Source: Desulfuromonadaceae bacterium
Lineage (GTDB): Bacteria; Desulfobacterota; Desulfuromonadia; Geobacterales; Pseudopelobacteraceae
Direction: 5' to 3'
Assembly: GCA_028686145.1 (NCBI GenBank)
Contig: JAQUCQ010000175.1
Coordinates: forward strand, 1 to 6,918
DNA: 6,918 nt
The notes below the pieces were generated by a model. It was not told the DNA's origin, searched no databases, and was given only the letters and a program-made list of their open reading frames with translations. A program made the position numbers and the translations under genes. This document shows positions 1 through 6,657 of the stretch, in pieces; positions within the stretch are counted from its first letter, which is position 1, and every line of letters begins with the position of its first letter.

Positions 1-2162
1 TGTTGGCTTATGCGGTGGTACCGCTGGTTGATAAACTGACCCTGCGCTGGTTCGTGCGTGATCTTGACAGCCGTTCACACCTGATTACAAGCACACTCCA
101 GGAACCGTTGGAAAACCTGCTTCCTGGGGGAGAACGAAGCAAGATAAACAGCTTGCTTACCCGCGCGTTACGCGATGAACGACTACTTGCGCTGGGATAC
201 TGTAACCAGGATGGCAAGCTGCTTTATCGAACAGCCAATTTCCCCAATTCTGTTTCGTGTTTCCTCCCTAAAGACCAAGCTGGAGATGCGCAGCCGTTGC
301 TGCAATTGCCGCAAGGCTTGGTTCATGTTGCCGTTGATCCCCTTGATCAAGACAAGGGCGCAACCGGTTCGCTTGTCATTGTGCATGACATGAGTTTTGT
401 TGAGCGCCGCAGTACAGACACGCGTAACTATGTAATCCTTCTTTTTGCGGTACTTGGAATTGTTACCTCATTAATAACAGTATTTGTTGCTCATTTGAGT
501 TGGCGTGGCTGGATAGACGGTATGCGGGCCATGTTGCGCGGTGAAGGTTTTGTTAAGCCATTCAGTAATCCGGTACATTCGGATCTGCAACCGCTCGTTG
601 GGGATCTTCGTGCCATGATGCGAAGTCTTGATGCCGAGCGGAGACTTGCCGACGACGTTACCATTACCTGGAGCCCCGATTCTCTTCGTGTCCTGCTCCA
701 CAAACAATTGGCCGGTGAGCGGGTTATTGTTGTCTCTAATCGGGAACCGTACATACACATCAAAACTTCTGAAGGAATTGAATGTAACCGCCCCGCCAGT
801 GGGTTGGTAACTGCAGTTGAGCCGGTCATGCGAGCCTGTTCAGGAACCTGGATTGCACACGGTGGCGGCAGTGCCGACCGTGAGACTGTTGATCGGCACG
901 ACCGGGTTGGCGTCCCCCCCGGGCATCCGGACTATACTTTGCGCCGCATCTGGCTGACAGCCGAAGAGGAGGCCGGCTACTACTACGGTTTTGCGAACGA
1001 AGGGTTGTGGCCACTGTGTCATAATGCCCATGTGCGGCCGGTATTCCGTTCCAGCGACTGGACACAGTATGTTGCCGTGAATCAACGTTTTGCTGATGCC
1101 GTGGTCACTGAGGCTGACAGCGATGATCCGGTGGTGTTGGTGCAGGACTATCATCTTGCTCTTCTACCGGACATGATTCGCACATTGTTGCCCAAAGCCA
1201 CCATTATCACCTTTTGGCATATACCATGGCCAAATCCTGAATCCTTTGGCATCTGTCCCTGGCGTGAGGAGCTGCTGCAAGGGTTGCTTGGCAGCACGAT
1301 TCTCGGATTCCACACCCCTTTTCACCGCAAGAATTTTTTGGAAACGGTGGATCGTTATCTGGAAACCCGCATTGAGTACGAGTCATCCACCATATCACAC
1401 GGTGGCAAACTGACACTTGTAGAAAGCTATCCGATCTCGATTCAGTGGCCGTCTCCCTGGCAGGCGACGCAGCCTACAATTGAGGAGTGTCGGCAGAAAA
1501 TACGCCAGTTGTTGGAGCTTGACCCCAGCCATTTGCTTGGGGTCGGGGTAGACCGCCTTGATTATACCAAGGGGATTCTGGAGCGGTTGCGGGCAGTTGA
1601 AAATATGTTGGAGCGGTACCCGAATATGATCGGCCACTTTACCTTTGTTCAGATCGCTGCACCGTCCCGATCAGAACTGGAAGAATATCAGGCTTTTGAT
1701 GTTCGGGTAAAGGCACTGGCAAACCGGATCAACCAGAGGTTTTCATCTGGCGTCTACCAGCCGATCAGATTAAAGGTTGAACACCACGAACCAGAGGATA
1801 TCAATAACTATTACCGTGCAGCCGATGTCTGCATGGTAACCAGCCTGCACGATGGCATGAATCTGGTTTCCAAAGAGTTTGTCGCCTCCCGCGACGATGA
1901 ACATGGAGTGCTGGTGCTGAGCCAGTTTACCGGAGCAGCTCACGAACTGCATGAAGCGCTGATAGTTAACCCCTACCACATTGAGCAGACTGCCGATGCA
2001 CTTTATCGAGCCATTACTATGCCGATATACGAACAGCAGGAAAGGATGCGCAGCATGCGTGCTCTGGTGCAGGATTTCAACGTTTATCGCTGGGCAGGTC
2101 GGATGCTGATCGATGCTGCCCGTATCAGGCAGCGGGAAAAGCTTGCGGCACGGATCGGGTAA
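1..2162 (+). CDS. otsA: Membrane-anchored trehalose-6-phosphate synthase (GT20, OtsA-type) with N-terminal sensor-like region; 5'-partial
   Basis: Transfers glucose from UDP-glucose to glucose-6-phosphate to give trehalose-6-phosphate. The frame is open at the left edge. The first full codon is at 3, and residues are counted from it (719 seen). The TTG there is probably internal, because residues 1-10 look like the end of a first membrane helix. Residues about 12-140 resemble a small extracytoplasmic sensor domain. A hydrophobic helix spans about 143-163, followed by a HAMP-like linker (about 167-215). The GT20 domain fills about 240-710: SNR (R247), GFANEGLWP (W336), DYHL (D382), HIPWP (H406), VDRLDYTKG (R518, K523), a PSR motif (R556), and HDGMNLVSKE (D617, E625). 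These match the donor- and acceptor-binding residues known from E. coli OtsA (D130, H154, R262, K267, R300, D361, E369). E. coli OtsA is soluble and about 470 aa, so roughly 240 extra residues precede the enzyme here. The subfamily is divergent (FWHIPWPNP where E. coli has FLHIPFP), so another sugar-phosphate acceptor cannot be excluded. Confidence 0.9.
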   Translation, partial: LAYAVVPLVDKLTLRWFVRDLDSRSHLITSTLQEPLENLLPGGERSKINSLLTRALRDERLLALGYCNQDGKLLYRTANFPNSVSCFLPKDQAGDAQPLLQLPQGLVHVAVDPLDQDKGATGSLVIVHDMSFVERRSTDTRNYVILLFAVLGIVTSLITVFVAHLSWRGWIDGMRAMLRGEGFVKPFSNPVHSDLQPLVGDLRAMMRSLDAERRLADDVTITWSPDSLRVLLHKQLAGERVIVVSNREPYIHIKTSEGIECNRPASGLVTAVEPVMRACSGTWIAHGGGSADRETVDRHDRVGVPPGHPDYTLRRIWLTAEEEAGYYYGFANEGLWPLCHNAHVRPVFRSSDWTQYVAVNQRFADAVVTEADSDDPVVLVQDYHLALLPDMIRTLLPKATIITFWHIPWPNPESFGICPWREELLQGLLGSTILGFHTPFHRKNFLETVDRYLETRIEYESSTISHGGKLTLVESYPISIQWPSPWQATQPTIEECRQKIRQLLELDPSHLLGVGVDRLDYTKGILERLRAVENMLERYPNMIGHFTFVQIAAPSRSELEEYQAFDVRVKALANRINQRFSSGVYQPIRLKVEHHEPEDINNYYRAADVCMVTSLHDGMNLVSKEFVASRDDEHGVLVLSQFTGAAHELHEALIVNPYHIEQTADALYRAITMPIYEQQERMRSMRALVQDFNVYRWAGRMLIDAARIRQREKLAARIG

Positions 2163-2225
2163 ACGGTCTGATTTATTTCAGAAACCTTGAATTGAAGTAA
2201 TTACTATCTAAAGACGGCTGATAAA

Positions 2226-2253
2226 TTGCCTAGTTGGAAGTATATGGTAAAAT
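2226..2253 (+). promoter_or_regulatory. Candidate sigma-70-like promoter for the treZ operon
   Basis: TTGCCT (2226-2231, four of six bases of the -35 consensus) is followed after 16 bp by TAAAAT (2248-2253, five of six bases of the -10 consensus). The expected transcript start is near 2260, giving a leader of about 48 nt before the chosen treZ start. A weaker alternative is TTGCAA (2255-2260) with CATAAT (2276-2281) at 15-bp spacing. In AT-rich DNA such matches arise easily by chance. Confidence 0.4.
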
Positions 2254-2267
2254 ATTGCAAATGTGAC

Positions 2268-2281
2268 ATTATGATCATAAT
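2268..2281. repeat. Perfect 14-bp palindrome, possible operator
   Basis: ATTATGATCATAAT is its own reverse complement; the symmetry breaks at the next base on each side (C/C). It lies just downstream of the predicted transcript start and 26 bp before the treZ start codon, where a repressor could block transcription. The half-site is AT-only apart from the central GATC, and I do not recognise a specific regulator. Its role as an operator is inference. Confidence 0.35.
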
Positions 2282-2296
2282 CGATAATGCGCAGGG

Positions 2297-2302
2297 AAAG
2301 GA
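2297..2302 (+). promoter_or_regulatory. Ribosome binding site deciding the treZ start
   Basis: AAAGGA ends 5 nt before the ATG at 2308. The in-frame ATG at 2287 has only AT-rich sequence upstream and no Shine-Dalgarno match. The ATG at 2308 is therefore the preferred start, removing seven residues (MRRERIT) from the longest reading frame. Confidence 0.75.
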
Positions 2303-2307
2303 TTACC

Positions 2308-4191
2308 ATGGCGGCAACTACAGTTACAGAGACCGCCTCCGAACATTCGAAAGAAAGCCTTTGGCGGCTTGACATCGGCGCTACTCCGCTCGAAAACGGG
2401 AGTACCTGTTTCAGGGTCTGGGCACCGAACGTAAAAAAACTTTCCGTACTGATTCTTGATGAAGATAAAAAGAAGGTAACCCCTCTTATTGAAGAAGGGG
2501 ATGGGTATTTTACAGCAACTATTGAGTCTGTTAGAGAAGGGGACCGCTATTTTTACCTGTTAGATGACGGTGCAGAGCGCCCCGATCCTGCCTCCCGTTT
2601 TCAACCAGCCGGGGTCCACGGGCCGTCTCAGGTGGTGGCTCCGTACCGTTATGACTGGAACGACAACGGCTGGCCAGGCATACCTCTCGACAAATATATT
2701 ATCTATGAACTGCATGTGGGAGTTTTCACCCCTGATGGCACCTTTGATGCAGTTATTTCACGCCTTGATTACCTGTGCACACTCGGCATAACCGCCGTTG
2801 AATTGATGCCGGTTGCCCAGTTTCCCGGAGATCGTAACTGGGGATACGACGGCACCTACATTTATGCTCCCCAAAACAGTTATGGTGGCCCTGACGGTTT
2901 GAAACGGCTTGTTGACGCCTGTCACTCAAAAGGTCTGGCCGTTATCATGGATGTGGTTTACAACCACCTGGGGCCGGAAGGGAATTATCTGCATGGTTTT
3001 GGCCCTTACTTTACCGACCGCTACCGCACTCCATGGGGTGATGCAGTCAATTTTGACGGGCCTGACAGCGATCCGGTCCGCTCCTACTTTATCTCCAATG
3101 CCCTCTACTGGATAACCGAATTCCATATTGATGCCTTGAGGTTGGACGCAATTCACGGCATTTATGATTTCAGCGCACGGCATATTCTTCAAGAACTTAC
3201 TGGGGCCATACACCAACACGGAGCAGCACTCAATCGTCTGGTTTACGTAATTGCCGAAAGTGACCTGAATGATGTGCGGGTGATCAACCCAACGGACTTA
3301 GGAGGCTACGGTCTTGATGCCCAGTGGAACGACGACTTTCATCATGCGCTCCGCTCCCTCCTGACTGGCGATCGGGCGGGTTATTATGGCGATTTTGGCC
3401 TTTTTTCTCACATTGTTAAGGGCTTTCGGGAGGGATTTATTCTCTCCGGCGAATATTCATTGTTCAGACGGCGGCGGCATGGCAGTTCATCAGCTGAAAT
3501 TCCGTCCGGGCAACTTGTGGTGTTTTCCCAGAACCATGACCAGGTGGGCAACCGGATGCGGGGTGAACGCCTGGGTGAACATCTTTCGTTGCAACAGCTT
3601 AAGCTTGCTGCCGCTACTGTGCTCCTTTCCCCTTATGTGCCTGTGCTCTTCATGGGAGAAGAGTATACTGAATCGGCACCGTTTCCATATTTTGTCAGTC
3701 ATGGGGATGTTGATCTGGTAAAGGCAGTCAGACAGGGACGAATGAATGAATTTACAGCATTTGCCCGTCAGGGTACTCCTCCTGACCCCCAGGCGGAAGA
3801 GACATTCCTTTCTGCAAAACTGAATCCTGAACAGCGCCATCACGGTGACCACCGCATTCTTTTCAATTTTTATTGTGAACTCATCAACTTACGTAAGGAA
3901 TGTTCCGCTCTTGCCAGACTTAGCAAAGATGATATGCAAATTGTTGCCTGCGAAGAAGAACGAGTACTTACCGTCATCCGTAGAGATGGCGAAAAACAGC
4001 TATTCTGCCTGTTTAACTACAGCGACCAAAAACGTGTAATTCCTCCGCAACTGGCGAGCGGCACGCTTCATATCCTGCTTGATTCTAGCGGTAACTGTCT
4101 GCCGGGTAGTTGCATTTCCGTCTATTCGTCCCGTCCAAAAACATTCCCGATGCTTGCCCCCTTCGGCGTCATCGTTTACCGGAAGGAGTAA
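2308..4191 (+). CDS. treZ: Malto-oligosyltrehalose trehalohydrolase (GH13, TreZ)
   Basis: Hydrolyses the alpha-1,4 bond next to the terminal trehalosyl unit of malto-oligosyltrehalose, releasing free trehalose; a cytoplasmic partner of TreY. The 627-aa length fits the family (about 550-650). An N-terminal E-set/CBM48-like domain covers about 20-105 (FRVWAPNVKKLSVLI). The TreZ-typical YELHVGVFTPDGTF is at 133-146 and FPGDRNWGYDG at 172-182. GH13 region I is DVVYNHLG (215-222), region II LRLDAIH with nucleophile D280, region III VIAESD with acid/base E317, and region IV SQNHDQVGNR with transition-state stabiliser D411. FMGEEY (448-453) and a C-terminal beta domain follow. The signature at 133-146 and the WNDDFHHALR block (340-349) favour TreZ over glycogen branching enzyme or isoamylase, as does treY two genes downstream. 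The start was chosen by the AAAGGA site. The GH57 gene begins three bases after the stop, so this is probably the first gene of an operon. All catalytic residues are present. Confidence 0.95.
   Translation: MAATTVTETASEHSKESLWRLDIGATPLENGSTCFRVWAPNVKKLSVLILDEDKKKVTPLIEEGDGYFTATIESVREGDRYFYLLDDGAERPDPASRFQPAGVHGPSQVVAPYRYDWNDNGWPGIPLDKYIIYELHVGVFTPDGTFDAVISRLDYLCTLGITAVELMPVAQFPGDRNWGYDGTYIYAPQNSYGGPDGLKRLVDACHSKGLAVIMDVVYNHLGPEGNYLHGFGPYFTDRYRTPWGDAVNFDGPDSDPVRSYFISNALYWITEFHIDALRLDAIHGIYDFSARHILQELTGAIHQHGAALNRLVYVIAESDLNDVRVINPTDLGGYGLDAQWNDDFHHALRSLLTGDRAGYYGDFGLFSHIVKGFREGFILSGEYSLFRRRRHGSSSAEIPSGQLVVFSQNHDQVGNRMRGERLGEHLSLQQLKLAAATVLLSPYVPVLFMGEEYTESAPFPYFVSHGDVDLVKAVRQGRMNEFTAFARQGTPPDPQAEETFLSAKLNPEQRHHGDHRILFNFYCELINLRKECSALARLSKDDMQIVACEEERVLTVIRRDGEKQLFCLFNYSDQKRVIPPQLASGTLHILLDSSGNCLPGSCISVYSSRPKTFPMLAPFGVIVYRKE
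4183..4188 (+). promoter_or_regulatory. Ribosome binding site for the GH57 gene, inside the end of treZ
   Basis: AAGGAG ends 6 nt before the ATG at 4195. The adjacent in-frame TTG at 4192 would be only 3 nt away, so the ATG is preferred. The site lies within the last treZ codons, so translation of the two genes is likely coupled. Confidence 0.8.
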
Positions 4192-4194
4192 TTG

Positions 4195-6657
4195 ATGGAA
4201 CGTTTTCTCTGCATACATGGTCACTTTTATCAACCACCCCGCGAAAACCCCTGGCTGGAGTCCGTTGAAATTCAGGATTCAGCATATCCTTATCATGACT
4301 GGAACGAACGGATTACTGCCGAGTGTTATGCTCCCAATACCGCTTCACGCAATTTGGATGGGGAAGGGCGGATATTGGGAATCGTCAGTAACTATGCCCG
4401 TATCAGCTTCAACTTTGGTCCAACCCTGCTCTCCTGGATGGAAAAGTACTCTCCTGATACTTATGTGGCGATACTGGCTGCCGATCGCCAAAGCATCGTC
4501 TGGCGTTCCGGTCATGGGGCTGCACTCGCCCAGGTGTACAACCATATCATTATGCCATTGGCAACTCTGCGCGATAAACAAACTCAGGTACGGTGGGGAA
4601 TCCGGGATTTTGAACATCGCTTTCAACGGTTCCCCGAGGGGATGTGGCTGGCAGAAACCGCTGTGGATACGGAAACTCTTGAGGTGTTAGCCGAGGCGGG
4701 AATCCGTTTCACAATACTTGCTTCTCACCAGGCCAGAGGGGTGAGGAAAATTGGTGCCAGCAGGTGGCATGATGTCTCAGGCTCACGGATCGATCCTTCA
4801 CGGGCCTATCTCTGTCGGCTCCCCTCCGGGCGCAGTATTACTATCTTCTTCTATGATGGTCCCATTTCCCAGGCAGTAGCGTTCGAGAAACTGCTGAACA
4901 GCGGAGAACAGTTTGCCGCCCGGCTGATGTCCGGTTTTTCCAGCCATCGCAGCCACCCGCAACTCGTTCATATTGCTACCGATGGCGAGACGTACGGTCA
5001 CCATCACCATTTCGGCGAAATGGCACTGGGGTATGCTCTGGACCACATAGAAGGAAATGGCTTGGCCCGTCTCACCAATTATGGCGAATATCTGGAACTT
5101 CACCCGCCAACCCATGAAGCGCAGATCATGGAAAACAGCTCCTGGAGCTGTGTGCATGGTATTGAACGCTGGAGAAGCAATTGTGGCTGCAACTCAGGTG
5201 GTAACGGTGGTTGGAACCAGCAATGGCGAGGACCATTGCGGGATGCCTTAGACTGGCTCAATAGTCAACTGGCAGCCTGTTATGAAGATGCCATGGATGG
5301 TTGCCTGAAGGCCCCGTGGGTAACCCGGGATGATTATATCGATGCGGTGCTTGACCGCTCTGAGGAGAACGTTGCCGCATTTCTGCTCAGGCATTCCCTG
5401 AGACCACTGGATGAAGATGCCACCGTAAATGTACTATGCATGCTGGAAATGCAGCGGCATGCCATGCTCATGTACACTAGTTGCGGATGGTTTTTTGACG
5501 AACTGTCAGGCTTGGAAACGGTGCAGATCATCCAGTATGCCGGTCGGGCACTGCAGTTGGCGGAAAGATACTGCACTCAGAGCATTGAGGCCGAATTTCT
5601 GGAACGATTGTCACTGGCTGGAAGCAATATTCCCGAGCAGGGAAACGGTGCCGACATCTACGAAAAACATGTCAAACCGGCTATGATCGACCTTGTCGAA
5701 GTTGGTGCACACTATGCCGTCAGTTCGGTTTTTGAAGATTATGGAGAAGAAACCGACATTTTTAGCTACCGCGCCTTCAGGGAGGATTTCCTGACACTTC
5801 GTTCCGGGCAGATGCAGTTGGCCGTTGGTAGAATATTCATTTGTTCTTCCATAACCCGCAAGGCTGATCGGGTAAGCTTCTGCACTTTGTATTTCGGTGG
5901 ACATGCCTTGAACTGTGGGGTCCGTTCCTTTCTTGGCGAAGATGCTTACCTGGCCATGAAAGAGGATGTGGTGAATGCCTTTAATGAGGTCGATTTTGCC
6001 GCTATCATCAGACTGATGGATTCGCATTTCGGCATGCACACCTATTCCCTCAGAGATCTCTTTCTGGACGAACAGCGCCATATCCTGCGTTTCATTATCG
6101 CCGGCACGCTTCAAGAGTTTGAGGACAAATTTACAACTCTCTACGAGAACAGCAGAAGTCTTATGGGGTTTTTGCGCGACACCGGTATGCCGGTGCCGCA
6201 CCGCTTTACGACCACAGCCGAGACTGCACTCAATCTGGAGTTGCAAAAAATGTTTACATCAGAGACCGTCGAAATAGACAGAATCGGAGAGGTCATTAAC
6301 GAACTTCGGGGATGGAATGTCCGCATTGATAATGTTGCTCTTGAATTCACGATTCGCCGCAGATTGGAAGCGGCAATGGCCGAATTGCTTGAAAACCCGG
6401 AAAAAGATGAGCCGTTGGGTAAACTCATCCTGCTGGTGGAAGCCATAGTGGTGCTTCCAATAGACGTTAACCTCTGGCAAGCACAAAACATATACTGGGC
6501 TTTACTGCATTCCCGAACGTCTGATTTATTTGCCGGTTCGCATGATATTGAGAGACAAGGTATTCAAGGCGCATCCTGGATTGAATCACTCAGAAAACTC
6601 GGGGAACTCCTCTATTTTAATGTGGATGCTCAATTGGTGGCAAAAGGAGTTATATGA
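4195..6657 (+). CDS. GH57 family alpha-glucan-active enzyme with C-terminal DUF3536-type region
   Basis: An 820-aa cytoplasmic-type protein with no signal peptide or membrane helix. The N-terminal part is a GH57 barrel: conserved region 1 is HGHFYQPP (H8, H10), region 3 is GMWLAET with probable nucleophile E154, and region 4 is TDGETYGHHHH with probable acid/base D263. A Trp/Cys-rich block with C319, H321, W326, C330 and C332 follows (317-332). From about 370 to 700 it resembles the uncharacterised DUF3536 domain often found behind GH57 domains, including the CGWFFDE segment at 430-436. GH57 contains alpha-amylases, 4-alpha-glucanotransferases, amylopullulanases and branching enzymes, all retaining enzymes on alpha-glucans. 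Which reaction applies here cannot be read from sequence. Its place between treZ and treY, three bases after treZ and overlapping treY by 4 nt, argues for glycogen or maltodextrin processing that feeds or balances trehalose formation. Family assignment is sure; reaction is not. Confidence 0.88.
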   Translation: MERFLCIHGHFYQPPRENPWLESVEIQDSAYPYHDWNERITAECYAPNTASRNLDGEGRILGIVSNYARISFNFGPTLLSWMEKYSPDTYVAILAADRQSIVWRSGHGAALAQVYNHIIMPLATLRDKQTQVRWGIRDFEHRFQRFPEGMWLAETAVDTETLEVLAEAGIRFTILASHQARGVRKIGASRWHDVSGSRIDPSRAYLCRLPSGRSITIFFYDGPISQAVAFEKLLNSGEQFAARLMSGFSSHRSHPQLVHIATDGETYGHHHHFGEMALGYALDHIEGNGLARLTNYGEYLELHPPTHEAQIMENSSWSCVHGIERWRSNCGCNSGGNGGWNQQWRGPLRDALDWLNSQLAACYEDAMDGCLKAPWVTRDDYIDAVLDRSEENVAAFLLRHSLRPLDEDATVNVLCMLEMQRHAMLMYTSCGWFFDELSGLETVQIIQYAGRALQLAERYCTQSIEAEFLERLSLAGSNIPEQGNGADIYEKHVKPAMIDLVEVGAHYAVSSVFEDYGEETDIFSYRAFREDFLTLRSGQMQLAVGRIFICSSITRKADRVSFCTLYFGGHALNCGVRSFLGEDAYLAMKEDVVNAFNEVDFAAIIRLMDSHFGMHTYSLRDLFLDEQRHILRFIIAGTLQEFEDKFTTLYENSRSLMGFLRDTGMPVPHRFTTTAETALNLELQKMFTSETVEIDRIGEVINELRGWNVRIDNVALEFTIRRRLEAAMAELLENPEKDEPLGKLILLVEAIVVLPIDVNLWQAQNIYWALLHSRTSDLFAGSHDIERQGIQGASWIESLRKLGELLYFNVDAQLVAKGVI
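6644..6649 (+). promoter_or_regulatory. Ribosome binding site for treY, inside the end of the GH57 gene
   Basis: AAGGAG ends 4 nt before the ATG at 6654, within the last GH57 codons. It supports the ATGA-overlap start over any later in-frame codon. Confidence 0.8.

Larger units (their letters stand above)
2163..2307. other. AT-rich intergenic region between otsA-type gene and treZ
   Basis: This 145-bp gap is the only substantial non-coding stretch and is clearly more AT-rich than the flanking genes. It contains a candidate promoter (2226-2253), a 14-bp perfect palindrome (2268-2281) and a 10-bp perfect palindrome (AGTAATTACT, 2196-2205). Right after the otsA-type stop there is only a weak imperfect hairpin (2165-2186, CTGA/TCAG stem) with no T-tract, so read-through from the upstream gene is possible. 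No small ORF with a ribosome binding site was seen. Confidence 0.7.

Noticed and set aside
2165..2186. Possible terminator hairpin after the otsA-type gene
   Set aside because: The stem is only a CTGA/TCAG core plus a bulged GGT/ACC extension, and no T-tract follows; too weak to call a terminator.
2262..2277. Possible CRP-type site (TGTGA half-site)
   Set aside because: Only the left half matches. The right half at the required spacing reads GATCA rather than TCACA, so there is no dyad consistent with CRP.
2287..2307. Upstream in-frame ATG for treZ adding seven residues
   Set aside because: It has no Shine-Dalgarno sequence, while AAAGGA is well placed for the ATG at 2308. The added residues (MRRERIT) are simply the translated leader and binding site.
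4217..4690. 157-codon + strand frame overlapping the start of the GH57 gene
   Set aside because: Out of frame with a gene carrying intact family motifs over the same bases. Its translation has no recognisable family, and the GH57 frame needs no frameshift.
5611..6246. 211-codon open frame on the minus strand inside the GH57 gene
   Set aside because: It lies wholly antisense to a well-supported gene, shows no recognisable domain and has no convincing ribosome binding site; most likely a by-product of the codon pattern on the + strand.
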